DNA of 64,000 nt from Candidatus Gastranaerophilales bacterium (GTDB taxonomy: Bacteria; Cyanobacteriota; Vampirovibrionia; Gastranaerophilales; Gastranaerophilaceae): NCBI GenBank assembly GCA_944324185.1, contig CALUVI010000005.1:1-64000 (forward strand), in the 5' to 3' direction. This document shows positions 34,373-42,698 of the stretch, piece after piece; position 1 is the stretch's first letter, and each line of letters opens with the position of its first letter. Below the pieces are notes generated by a model. It was not told the origin of the DNA. It was given only the letters and a program-made list of their open reading frames with translations, and searched no databases. A program made the position numbers and the translations under genes.

Positions 34373-34927
34373 CTAAACTTTTGTTTTCTTGAACCAGTTA
34401 ACCGGATTCAACTTAGAAAAGAAGCTTGTTTTTTGAACAGGCGGCTTTTTCTTGCCCCTGAATACAAGAGCCAGCGAACCTATCATAAGAAGTCCTGCTG
34501 CAATTCCTTTTACTGCCTTAGGGATTCTATCAAAGAATGAAAGAGTGCCGTCTAAATGTGCGGAAACATTTCCGCCTACGTCATTAAATCCGCCCCAGGC
34601 ATTTGCGCCTGCTTGAGAATTTGTTCCTATTCCTCCGAGACCGAAAGCGTTTAATCCCGCGCTTGATTCAGCCCCTATTCCCTGCATACCCCACGCATTT
34701 TTCCCCGCCTGAGAATTTACGGCAAGCTGCTGCATACCGAACGGGGAAGAGTATGTAAAACTGTCTCCGTACATTCCGTGATTTTGATATAAAGAGCCCT
34801 GCATTGCACTTTGAAGATAAGGATTTGCAATCCCGGAAGATACGTTAACTCCATTGCATAAATCATACGGTACATAATCTATGATTCCGTGAGAATACAA
34901 ATTGTTTAATGTAAACGGGTTCGTCAT
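34373..34927 (-). CDS. Gly/Ala/Asn repeat protein with C-terminal membrane helix
   Basis: A 184-residue protein starting MTNPFTLNNL, chosen because AAAGG lies upstream; an in-frame ATG nine codons earlier is less likely. Three imperfect repeats of about 16 residues (NSQAGKNAWGMQGIG, ESSAGLNAFGLGGIG, NSQAGANAWGGFNDVG) occupy residues about 70-120. A hydrophobic helix (AVKGIAAGLLMIGSLALVF) and a basic tail follow. It has no N-terminal signal peptide. A C-tail-anchored membrane scaffold is plausible; no family could be named. Confidence 0.6.
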   Translation of the reverse strand: MTNPFTLNNLYSHGIIDYVPYDLCNGVNVSSGIANPYLQSAMQGSLYQNHGMYGDSFTYSSPFGMQQLAVNSQAGKNAWGMQGIGAESSAGLNAFGLGGIGTNSQAGANAWGGFNDVGGNVSAHLDGTLSFFDRIPKAVKGIAAGLLMIGSLALVFRGKKKPPVQKTSFFSKLNPVNWFKKTKV

Positions 34928-35018
34928 ATCAAAATACCTTTCACTAACACACATATATATAAAGTTATTTTTTGTTAAAAAATTGCTTTATTTGTAAAGC
35001 TTTGTTACGATAAGTTTT

Positions 35019-36608
35019 ATGGAGAAGGCTTTTTTAAAAAAACACTGGCAGATTATATTAATTAATTTGTTAATAATTCTGGCTTTTATACTTGGTTACG
35101 GAAGGTTTGGAGATATTATTTTTGACTCCTTCAGGGAAGCCTATATTCCTGCTCAAATTATTAAAGGTCAGGTTTTGTATAAAAATATCTTTAATATTTA
35201 CGCCCCGTTTGCGTATCTATTTAATGCGCTGCTTTTTAAAATTTTCGGTGTAAAACTTTCTGTTTTGTATTTTGCAGGGCTTTTTGCCACTTTAGGAGTT
35301 TCTAATCTTACGTTTTTTATATCGAATAAATTTTTTAATAGAAACATTTCTTTTTGTATAGTATTGTTTTTTATTTGTGCGGCAGTCCTTTCAGGAAATG
35401 TTTTTAACTGCTTTTTCCCGTATTCTTACGGAATGCTTTACGGATTATTGTTTATTCTCTCTTCTCTGTACTTTGCTTTAAATGACAAATATCCTCTCTC
35501 ATTTCTAATGTATTCATTTGCAATTTGCTCAAAGTATGAATTTCTGCTTCTTTTACCGTTATTATTCTATATTGCTGGCAAGAAGAACCTCCGGAAAAAT
35601 ATTCTTGCTTTGCTTGCTCCCATCGTAGTAACATTTTTACCTCTGCTTATTCAGGGTGCAGGTATTAAAAATCTTATAGTCTCTTACCAGCTTACAATGG
35701 CAATGAGCGCCACTAAAACTCTTTACTGGTTCTATTCCGTAACGGGGCTTGTATTCAGACCGGAGTTAATTCCTATTTATCTGGAAAACTTTATCAAATT
35801 TGCAATCCCTGCTGCAGTTTTATATTATTTGAAAAATTGGCTGATTTACCCGCTGGTTTTCGCTTATTGCTATTATATTTTTACGCCGGAAATTCTTATA
35901 TATATTTTTCCGTTGATTTTAATTTTATATATAGCCAGATTTACGGAGCTTTCTAAGAAAGAAAAATTCTTTGTACTGGCGTCCCTGCTTTTGTCCGTAA
36001 AAATATTTTTTGCGCTTACAATGCAATCTTACGGTATTTATTTTCTGCCGTTTGCGCTTATTTCAGTATTTATACTGCTTCCAAAACGCATAAGAAGTCA
36101 GGCGCTTATTGTTCTTGTCCTTTGCGGAATTTCTTTCGGAATAAAGAACATTCAAACTCTTTATTCTAAAAACGTAAAAATAACAGCTTCTACAGGCTCA
36201 ATATACACCTCACCTTATAACGGCAATTCCATAAAACCGCTTGTTGAATACATTTCATCCAATACAAAGCAGGAGGATAAGGTTCTTGTGTATCCGGAAT
36301 GCCTCGGGGTAAATATCTTAGCCTCAAGAGATTCGGATAACAAATTCTATTCGCTTATACCTTTGTATGTGGAAACTTTCGGCGAAGATGTGATAATTAA
36401 GCGTCTTGATATCAAGAAGCCTGAATACATTATTGTCAGCAATTATGATACTTCAATTTATTATTACTCATATTTTGGCAAAGATTATGCAACAAAAATT
36501 ATGGATTATATTTTAAATAACTATGAAAAACAAACTGAAATCGGTGAGGGCTTAATTTTTACCGTTTATAAACTTAAGTCTCGTCATCCTTCTCGGCAGC
36601 ACGCCTGA
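35019..36608 (+). CDS. Multi-spanning GT-C-like glycosyltransferase (GT39/ArnT-like)
   Basis: A 529-residue protein with about ten to twelve membrane helices. The first periplasmic loop holds DSFREAYIPAQIIKGQVLYK (31-50), and the Asp-x-x-Arg-Glu there resembles the acidic catalytic site of GT-C enzymes that use polyprenyl-phosphate sugars. Such enzymes decorate lipid A, glycans or proteins outside the inner membrane. TACGAT lies 7 nt before the ATG and no ribosome site is seen. The last 35 bp overlap the convergent membrane gene. Confidence 0.65.
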   Translation: MEKAFLKKHWQIILINLLIILAFILGYGRFGDIIFDSFREAYIPAQIIKGQVLYKNIFNIYAPFAYLFNALLFKIFGVKLSVLYFAGLFATLGVSNLTFFISNKFFNRNISFCIVLFFICAAVLSGNVFNCFFPYSYGMLYGLLFILSSLYFALNDKYPLSFLMYSFAICSKYEFLLLLPLLFYIAGKKNLRKNILALLAPIVVTFLPLLIQGAGIKNLIVSYQLTMAMSATKTLYWFYSVTGLVFRPELIPIYLENFIKFAIPAAVLYYLKNWLIYPLVFAYCYYIFTPEILIYIFPLILILYIARFTELSKKEKFFVLASLLLSVKIFFALTMQSYGIYFLPFALISVFILLPKRIRSQALIVLVLCGISFGIKNIQTLYSKNVKITASTGSIYTSPYNGNSIKPLVEYISSNTKQEDKVLVYPECLGVNILASRDSDNKFYSLIPLYVETFGEDVIIKRLDIKKPEYIIVSNYDTSIYYYSYFGKDYATKIMDYILNNYEKQTEIGEGLIFTVYKLKSRHPSRQHA

Positions 36609-37593
36609 GAATATTTCTGTCTAACTTTTTCTTTCCGTATTTTTTATGGGATTCTTCCATAAGTTTTTCACTCGGGCGCTTTTTTGATGATTTTTTTGTC
36701 TGCACTCCAGCGGAGGGATTAGAAAAAGAACCGCCGAGTTCTCTGTACCAGAGAGACCATAAAATAGAGCGCAGCGGAAGAGTATATTGAATCAATATTT
36801 GCGCTGCAAAAACTTTTATTGTAAAAATTGCAATATCGTATTCTGTCGGAGACTTTACTCCGTATTGTGTTAAATCCGGCATCGGAAGCTCTGAAATAAC
36901 AGGAATTATTCCTTTTGCAATAAAATTATTAACTCCTGTTAAATCAAAAACTTTTATAAAAAGCTGCGGAATAAATATATAAGTTAAGGCTCCGGCAAGA
37001 GCCATCAGCATAAAAGTTGAAGCAAAATGACCTTTCACCAGAGCTAAGCTTCTTTTTACACACCCGACAGGTGAAAGTTCCGGCTCAAAAGTGAATACCT
37101 GAAATACCAGTACAAAATAAACCGCAAGTATTCCGCAGATTATCCAGAAAAGCGGGCAGAATGATACGGCGGAAAAGATTCCGAACAGGAACCATAAGCC
37201 GATAAATGGAATGGTTCTTCTTTTAATTAATTCCGTATGAGCGCCAAAATCATATACCCGTCCGGATTTTTGCATATTATCAAACATAGAATTTATTGCC
37301 CCGTACGCAACCAGATATTCCCAGAAAGCTTTTACAAATATAGCAAGCCCCGGAAGAGTTATAAGAATTGAGAGCAGAACAAGTACATTAAAATTATTCA
37401 GACCGGAAAATTTGTCAATCAACGGAGGCAGGTTTTTTGTGTAAAGATACGTTATTAAAAATACAAGCAAAAGTCCTGCAAGCTGCCCTAATACAGGAAA
37501 AGTCATGTACTTCATAAATTTATCAAAGTTAGAAAAATACAATCCGATTGATTCGGTAAAAATTCCGAGAGGTGTGTTATTTTTTTTAGACAT
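36574..37593 (-). CDS. Multi-pass membrane protein of unknown function
   Basis: A 339-residue protein with about six hydrophobic segments and a soluble basic tail of about 60 residues (QTKKSSKKRPSEKLMEESHK). The middle contains CVKRSLALVKGHFASTFMLM, a pattern seen in glycerophosphoryl-diester phosphodiesterase-type and DUF975-like membrane domains. GGAG precedes the start. It overlaps the glycosyltransferase gene by 35 bp on the opposite strand. No enzymatic motif was found. Confidence 0.6.
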   Translation of the reverse strand: MSKKNNTPLGIFTESIGLYFSNFDKFMKYMTFPVLGQLAGLLLVFLITYLYTKNLPPLIDKFSGLNNFNVLVLLSILITLPGLAIFVKAFWEYLVAYGAINSMFDNMQKSGRVYDFGAHTELIKRRTIPFIGLWFLFGIFSAVSFCPLFWIICGILAVYFVLVFQVFTFEPELSPVGCVKRSLALVKGHFASTFMLMALAGALTYIFIPQLFIKVFDLTGVNNFIAKGIIPVISELPMPDLTQYGVKSPTEYDIAIFTIKVFAAQILIQYTLPLRSILWSLWYRELGGSFSNPSAGVQTKKSSKKRPSEKLMEESHKKYGKKKLDRNILRRAAEKDDET

Positions 37594-37643
37594 TTTTATC
37601 TCCGCTTCTCTTTTCTACCCTATTGTAGTATAAAGATATTATT

Positions 37644-38252
37644 ATGAAAAATTTAACAAGAGAAGATTTTTTGTCCGGAAAAGTCGATTTGCATATCCAT
37701 TCAAATTACTCTGACGGAAAAGCCGATTTTAAAGAAATTATAGATAGCGCAAAAGATAAAGGGTATAAACTTATATCTATTACCGACCACAATACGGTTG
37801 AAGGGCATAAAAAGTATCAGGATGAAATTCTTGTAACAGGGGCGGAATTCGACTGCTGGTTCGGTTATGTTTTTATACATCTTCTAGCATACGGAATTGA
37901 TTTAAATCATCCGGCTTTAAGTCCTTTTCTTGCAAAAACCAAAGCAGAAACTGAAGGTGATATAATACGGCTGTTTGCAAGGCGGAATGTTCCTAAACTA
38001 ATCAAAGCAATTCACGAAGCCGGAGGAATTGCCGTACTTGCGCATCCGGCATGCTACTGGACAGTAAGCTTAGAGAGGTTGGTAAAAAAACTTATGAAAT
38101 ACGGTTTAGACGGGATAGAAGTCTACTACCCCTATCCGAGGTTCAGAAAGATTGTCAAATTCCATTCCTCCAGGGACGTTAAAAGAATTGCTGATAAATA
38201 CCCTGAATTAATCCAAACAGGCGGTACAGACTTCCACGGCGAAAAGCTTTAG
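37644..38252 (+). CDS. PHP-domain phosphoesterase
   Basis: A 202-residue protein with the PHP metal-site motifs DLHIHSNYSDG (16-26), ITDHNTVEGH (46-55), AVLAHPACYW near the middle and GGTDFHG at the C-terminus. The TrpH/RNase AM-like group hydrolyses small nucleotides or trims RNA 5' ends. At 202 residues it is shorter than usual (about 270-290), and the segment between the second and third motifs is compressed, yet all metal ligands I can recognise are kept. TATAAA lies 9 nt before the ATG. Confidence 0.82.
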   Translation: MKNLTREDFLSGKVDLHIHSNYSDGKADFKEIIDSAKDKGYKLISITDHNTVEGHKKYQDEILVTGAEFDCWFGYVFIHLLAYGIDLNHPALSPFLAKTKAETEGDIIRLFARRNVPKLIKAIHEAGGIAVLAHPACYWTVSLERLVKKLMKYGLDGIEVYYPYPRFRKIVKFHSSRDVKRIADKYPELIQTGGTDFHGEKL

Positions 38253-38402
38253 AAATATAAAAAATTCCTGCTCATACTTGCTTTATAATCACCCACAATA
38301 ATTTTAAATGTGTGGTGTATTCACTATAGGTGCATTAGCATTTGATAAAATTTCATCAATATGAATATAATGTATGTTGATAAAGACTCGGGAAGGATGG
38401 AA

Positions 38403-39560
38403 ATGAAAAATACAAAAACTGCAATAATCTGGTTATCTCTTGCGCATTTATTTGCTGATGTCTACAGCGGGTTTCTGAATCCTATAATGCCTTTTATTGC
38501 AGCAAAATTAGGATTTTCAATGGCAATTGCAACTGTTGTAATAAGTATTTCCCATATATGTTCGTCTATGATGCAGCCGATTTTTGGATTTTTTGCAGAT
38601 AATATTTTGAAAAGATTTTTCATATTCTGGGGGTTGATTCTTGCCTCGTTATTTATTCCGTTAACTCCTGCCGCGCCTAATATTCAAACCCTTTTACTCT
38701 TTATGATTCTCGGAAGCCTTGGAGGAAGCTTTTTCCACCCGCAGGCAATGGGGTTTGTAAATTATTTTGCGGGTAAAGAATGTCCGACAACTATGGGTGT
38801 ATTTATGAGTATGGGCTCATTAGGGTTTGCTTTCGGACCTCTTCTTGCGGCTATGATTACCCAGGTACTGGGGCTTGATATGATTTCTTATACTTCAATT
38901 TTCGGGCTTCTTCTTGCTGCAATGATGTTTTTCTTTGTGCCGAAACTCTCTAAAATAGAAAAGAAACCCTGTCATAAAGCTTTCATTAAATCATTTAAGG
39001 ATATTTTAGGCAACAGGCAGATGAATTATTTAATTCTGATTGCAATGATGAAGTCTCTTGTTACAAACAGTTCCTGCATACTGCTGCCATTCTTGTGGAA
39101 ATCTATGAACTGCTCGCCTTTCTATATAGGGTTTGCTCTGTTCTTGTTTGTCTTTGCAGGCGCAATAGGCTCATTTTTAAGCCCGCACACTGAAAGAATT
39201 TTCGGCTCAAAGCCTGTAATTTATTTTTCAATGTGGGCAACTTTTCCTATGATGCTATTGTTCGGATTTATTCACAAAAGCCATCCGGCTTTAGCGCTTT
39301 GCGTATTTTTTATAATCGGATTTACAACAATGCTTGCCCAGCCAGTCACAATGGTCTGGGCTCAGAGAATTTTGCCTGAATACAAGAGCATAGCAGCCGG
39401 ATTTATAAACGGTTTCTGCGTGGGTGTAATTGCTCTTTGTATGTCGGTTTTAGGAAGCATTGCACAAAAATTCGGTATTATGAATGTTTTGATTGTGTTA
39501 AGCATAATCCCGGCAATGTCTTCGTACTTTGTAAGGTATTTGAAAGAGGGTGAGAAATAA
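38403..39560 (+). CDS. MFS transporter (fosmidomycin-resistance-like)
   Basis: A 385-residue transporter with twelve predicted helices. GGAAGG lies 5 nt before MKNTKTAIIW, so I start there rather than at the ATG 14 codons upstream. HLFADVYSGFLNPIMPFIAA (near 14-33) and LGSLGGSFFHPQAMGF are landmarks of the Fsr/MFS_1 exporters. Substrate is unknown; the ispF isoprenoid gene in this window makes fosmidomycin-like relevance only a curiosity. A small truncated acyltransferase remnant follows. Confidence 0.85.
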   Translation: MKNTKTAIIWLSLAHLFADVYSGFLNPIMPFIAAKLGFSMAIATVVISISHICSSMMQPIFGFFADNILKRFFIFWGLILASLFIPLTPAAPNIQTLLLFMILGSLGGSFFHPQAMGFVNYFAGKECPTTMGVFMSMGSLGFAFGPLLAAMITQVLGLDMISYTSIFGLLLAAMMFFFVPKLSKIEKKPCHKAFIKSFKDILGNRQMNYLILIAMMKSLVTNSSCILLPFLWKSMNCSPFYIGFALFLFVFAGAIGSFLSPHTERIFGSKPVIYFSMWATFPMMLLFGFIHKSHPALALCVFFIIGFTTMLAQPVTMVWAQRILPEYKSIAAGFINGFCVGVIALCMSVLGSIAQKFGIMNVLIVLSIIPAMSSYFVRYLKEGEK

Positions 39561-39597
39561 TTCAAGACAGATTTAGAGAGAGGGGCTGGAATATTAA

Positions 39598-39795
39598 AGT
39601 ATAGATAAGAATGTAATAATCGGTAATCACGCCTGGATAGGGCGTGATGCTTCCGTACACAAAGGGGCGGTTATACCTGACGGTTGTGTAGTTAGTGCTA
39701 ATTCTTTTGTTGCGCATAAATTTGATGAACCTAATACAATAATTGCGGGAACTCCGGCTAAAGTAATCAAAAGAAACATCCGCCAGGAATCTTAA
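39598..39795 (+). pseudogene. Remnant of a hexapeptide-repeat acyltransferase
   Basis: An open frame of about 65 codons with no start codon, bounded upstream by an in-frame TAA (39595-39597). It reads DKNVIIGNHAWIGRDASVHK, then GAVIPDGCVVSANSFVAHKF and IIAGTPAKVIKRNIRQES before the TAA at 39793-39795. This is the C-terminal part of a left-handed beta-helix acetyltransferase of the WbbJ/maltose-acetyltransferase type, including the GxPAKVIK landmark. The N-terminal two thirds are missing, so it is a decayed gene, perhaps from a lost surface-polysaccharide locus. Confidence 0.75.
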
Positions 39796-39837
39796 TCAGC
39801 AAAAAAAATATTTACCTCTTACCCTATTTAACCTTTT

Positions 39838-39846
39838 TGGTATAAT
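39838..39846 (+). promoter_or_regulatory. Extended -10 promoter of the LptF/LptG gene
   Basis: TGGTATAAT is a perfect extended -10, 15 nt before the ATG at 39862. AGAG is the only ribosome-site candidate in the short leader. Confidence 0.55.
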
Positions 39847-39861
39847 ATATTAAAAGAGCTT

Positions 39862-40989
39862 ATGAAAAAGTTAATTAAAAACCTGATTTATAAATTACAA
39901 AATTTGACGCATTTAGACAAATACATTCTCAAACAGGTTATTGAGATGTTTATTATGGGTGTGCTTGTTTTTACATCTATTATCTTTGCGTCAGATACTT
40001 TCATAACTCTTATTAAACAAATTTCAATGTACGGAATTCCGTTTAAGTATGCAATTTTGATGATTATTCTGCATCTGCCGGAAGTTTTTGTAATGACAAT
40101 TCCGATGGGGGTACTGCTTGCAACAGTTATGACGCTCAACGGTCTAAGCTTAAACTCGGAAATAACTGTAATGCGTGCTTGCGGTATCGGACTAAATCGT
40201 ATAGCTAAACCTATATTTATTTTTGCAATTGTAATGTCCTGCGTAAGTTTTGTTATAAATGAAACTGTTGTACCTTTTTCTACAAGGCTTTCTACAAAGC
40301 TTGCAGGCGTTGCTTTCAGCCAGAAAAACGTTCCGGAAGGCAAGCAGAATTTTACTTTCAAAGAAACAAAAGAGGACGGCTTATTAAAGAGATTATTTTA
40401 TGTTGGAGATTCAACAGACGGCGTTTTGCATAATATAACAGTGCTGGATGCTTCAAAAGAAGGGACTATCCAGATTTTGCAGGCAAGAGAAGGGGCAACA
40501 ACTCCGGGCGGATGGAAGTTCCGGAAAGGCGCTATTTATACAGTAACAGACAGCGGCAAAACTTTAGATACAACTCTTTTTGAAAATACTGACGTAAAAT
40601 TCGGCATGGATCTTTCAAAAGAACTTGATAAGAATTTAGCAAACCAGCATAATTTTGTTCAGTTATGCAAAGTCCTTGCCGAACCTGATATTGCAGACAG
40701 GGCAGAGCTTGAAATAAGCCTGTTTGATAAGATTGCTCTTCCGATAACTACGGTTGTTCTTGTTCTTATAGGAGTTCCGCTTGCGATTACTCCGCCGAGA
40801 GTAAGATATAACAGAGGGTTTTTGTTCAGTATTTTGATTATTTTTGCGTATTATCTCGTAAGAGCTTTGTCAATATCATTCGGAGAAGCCGGCTCGCTTC
40901 CTCCTGTTCTTGCGGCGTTTATGCCGGATATAATATTGTCAATAGCAGGAGCTGGATTGTATTACAGAAAAGTTTATACAATCTGTTAA
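39862..40989 (+). CDS. LptF/LptG-family LPS export permease
   Basis: A 375-residue YjgP/YjgQ-family protein. Three N-terminal helices, a periplasmic beta-jellyroll-like domain (about 150-270) and three C-terminal helices fit the fold. MTIPMGVLLATVMTLNGLS (near 74-92) is the coupling-helix region that contacts the LptB ATPase, and LPITTVVLVLIGVPLAITPP is the C-terminal landmark. LptF and LptG normally form a heterodimer; only one copy is in this window, so the partner is elsewhere or the protein is a homodimer. It fits with the lpx genes in supporting an LPS outer membrane. Confidence 0.88.
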   Translation: MKKLIKNLIYKLQNLTHLDKYILKQVIEMFIMGVLVFTSIIFASDTFITLIKQISMYGIPFKYAILMIILHLPEVFVMTIPMGVLLATVMTLNGLSLNSEITVMRACGIGLNRIAKPIFIFAIVMSCVSFVINETVVPFSTRLSTKLAGVAFSQKNVPEGKQNFTFKETKEDGLLKRLFYVGDSTDGVLHNITVLDASKEGTIQILQAREGATTPGGWKFRKGAIYTVTDSGKTLDTTLFENTDVKFGMDLSKELDKNLANQHNFVQLCKVLAEPDIADRAELEISLFDKIALPITTVVLVLIGVPLAITPPRVRYNRGFLFSILIIFAYYLVRALSISFGEAGSLPPVLAAFMPDIILSIAGAGLYYRKVYTIC

Positions 40990-41004
40990 AGAGGAGTTCC
41001 GAAT

Positions 41005-41760
41005 ATGTTTCGCTATGGTCGTATTTTAGGATTATTATTTGCTTGCTGCCTTATGCTGTTTAATATTGCTCCTGTGCCGACATTCATAACTATGTTGACA
41101 TTACTGGCAGCATTTTTATTTTTTAAATATTACATTCCTCAAAAAACAGCAGAAGATGGCCGCACAATCCGGAGAGAAGCTGCATTAAAACGGGCAAAAG
41201 TTTATCTTGCACCGTATGAAGATATTTGGAGAGACTTAAAACTCTCTAATTCATATTGTTATTTGACGCTGGGAATGGATGGTATAACTATTGAAGGTTT
41301 TGAAAAAAATGAAGGCGCGGCTTTCAGAAGCTTTAAGGTCTTGAAATCCAATGTTCATGAACGGGAAGAGCTCTGGAATATGTTTTGTAAAGGTTTTAAT
41401 TATAATAAGTCTTATGACGGGCTGCTTGAAGATTGCAGACGCTTTAAACTTGTTATAGAAGAAAAATTATTTGAACAGCCTGTTGAATCGGTCATTCCGG
41501 TTGTCCCTGTTCAAAAAGTCGATATAAATAACTGTTCTGAAGAGGATTTGACTGCATTACCTGGAATTAGTGTAATAATGGCTAAAAAAGCTATAAAAAA
41601 CCGCAGTGAAAATGGTGGATTTAACAGTATTGACGAATTTTTCAGATTACTTAATATAAAACCGCACATACAGGAACAATTGAAATCCATTGTTTATGCA
41701 GGAAAATTAACAAACGCTCCTGATATTGAAATGTCACCGGAAAGGAGGGTTGATTTTTAA
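41005..41760 (+). CDS. Helix-hairpin-helix (ComEA-like) membrane-anchored protein
   Basis: A 251-residue protein. Two hydrophobic segments fill residues 5-45, then a soluble region, then a ComEA-type helix-hairpin-helix: VDINNCSEEDLTALPGISVI (about 171-190) and GGFNSIDEFFRLLNI. Such modules bind DNA backbones or mediate protein contacts. GAGG precedes the ATG. The stop overlaps the ATG of a 58-codon gene (TAATG), and five more genes follow with short gaps, so it heads the Ycf46 operon. Whether it binds DNA or belongs to the Ycf46 module is unknown. Confidence 0.78.
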   Translation: MFRYGRILGLLFACCLMLFNIAPVPTFITMLTLLAAFLFFKYYIPQKTAEDGRTIRREAALKRAKVYLAPYEDIWRDLKLSNSYCYLTLGMDGITIEGFEKNEGAAFRSFKVLKSNVHEREELWNMFCKGFNYNKSYDGLLEDCRRFKLVIEEKLFEQPVESVIPVVPVQKVDINNCSEEDLTALPGISVIMAKKAIKNRSENGGFNSIDEFFRLLNIKPHIQEQLKSIVYAGKLTNAPDIEMSPERRVDF

Positions 41761-41936
41761 TGAATTTTTCAACTCTGGAAATTATTGCCGTTATCACGGT
41801 TGGTATATTTAGCTGGTGGATGTATTTTTCCTGGATTAATTCCAGATTCAATGATGAAGATAAAGATGTCACAGACGCGTGGACATCTGAAGAATACATG
41901 TTAAGAAAGATAATAAGATTTTTTACGGGGAAATAA
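41760..41936 (+). CDS. 58-residue single-pass membrane protein
   Basis: A small gene: MNFSTLEIIAVITVGIFSWW, then a second aromatic stretch and an acidic/basic tail (NDEDKDVTDAWTSEEYM). One helix spans about residues 7-27. GGAGG lies 12 nt before the ATG, which overlaps the preceding stop as TAATG. It sits inside a tight operon, which argues that it is real. No family could be named. Confidence 0.7.
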   Translation: MNFSTLEIIAVITVGIFSWWMYFSWINSRFNDEDKDVTDAWTSEEYMLRKIIRFFTGK

Positions 41937-41938
41937 AC

Positions 41939-42070
41939 ATGTTTTCTTCTTTCAGGTATTTTACTAATAATATCTCAATTTGTATATTCTGGTGTATAAT
42001 TATTCTTACATCATTATTTTATTTGTATAAGTTTTTTAAAGAAAAAGTTTTTTCCGGTTTAAAAAAGTAG
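41939..42070 (+). CDS. 43-residue membrane peptide
   Basis: A second tiny gene 2 nt behind the first: MFSSFRYFTNNISICIFWCI, then IILTSLFYLYKFFKEKV and a basic end. One hydrophobic helix with a Lys-rich cytoplasmic tail is apparent. GGGGAAA overlaps the end of the upstream gene as ribosome site. It is followed after 8 nt by the radical-SAM gene. Function is unknown. Confidence 0.6.
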   Translation: MFSSFRYFTNNISICIFWCIIILTSLFYLYKFFKEKVFSGLKK

Positions 42071-42078
42071 GATGCGCG

Positions 42079-42672
42079 TTGAAATTAAGAGTATTCAATA
42101 TCTTAAAGAGAACAAAAGTTGAAGGACCGGGTATCCGGTATTGTATCTGGACTCAGGGATGTTCCAGACACTGCAAGGGCTGTCAGGCGGTTCATACCTG
42201 GTCACATTCCGGCGGGTATTTAGTTGATGTAAAAGATATAATTGAAGATATTAAATCCCAAAAAGATATTGAGGGCGTGACATTCTTAGGCGGCGAACCT
42301 TTTGAGCAGGCAGAAGCGCTGGGAATTATTGCAGAAGAAGTACAAAAACTCGGATTGAGCGTTTTATGCTTTAGCGGATTTCTACTGGAAGAACTTCGAG
42401 CGGAAGAAAAAAATAAACTTCTCCTTGATAACATTGATTTATTAATCGACGGTGAGTTTAAGCAGGAACTTGTTGATTATTCCCGCCCGTGGTGCGGCTC
42501 TTCAAATCAAAGATATCATTTTTTGACAGACAGGTATAATGAAGAAATCTTTGAAAAATATAAAAATAAAGTGGAAGTAAATATCTCGAAAAACGGGGTT
42601 ATTTTTATGAACGGGATGGGAAACTTTGATGAGATACTGCAAAAGATTGATTTAGTGAAAATGAATAAATGA
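42079..42672 (+). CDS. Radical-SAM activase-like protein (NrdG/PflA-like, single 4Fe-4S)
   Basis: A 197-residue protein with a TTG start (AGGA upstream). The N-terminal signature VEGPGIRYCIWTQGCSRHCK (14-33) holds the SAM-cluster cysteines Cys28, Cys32 and Cys35 (CxxxCxxC), and FLGGEPF (85-91) is the GGE motif. This is the layout of glycyl-radical-enzyme activases such as NrdG, but no ribonucleotide reductase or other glycyl-radical enzyme lies nearby. Its neighbours are Ycf46, Ycf35 and DUF2997 proteins, so it probably works with that ATPase module. The substrate is unknown. Confidence 0.85.
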   Translation: MKLRVFNILKRTKVEGPGIRYCIWTQGCSRHCKGCQAVHTWSHSGGYLVDVKDIIEDIKSQKDIEGVTFLGGEPFEQAEALGIIAEEVQKLGLSVLCFSGFLLEELRAEEKNKLLLDNIDLLIDGEFKQELVDYSRPWCGSSNQRYHFLTDRYNEEIFEKYKNKVEVNISKNGVIFMNGMGNFDEILQKIDLVKMNK

Positions 42673-42698
42673 TATAAGTAATAAAAAAGGATTATTCT

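Noticed and set aside
38308-38364. 18-codon frame MCGVFTIGALAFDKISSI before the MFS gene
   Set aside because: The MCG start recalls glutamine amidotransferases, but there is no ribosome site and the frame is too short to tell from chance.
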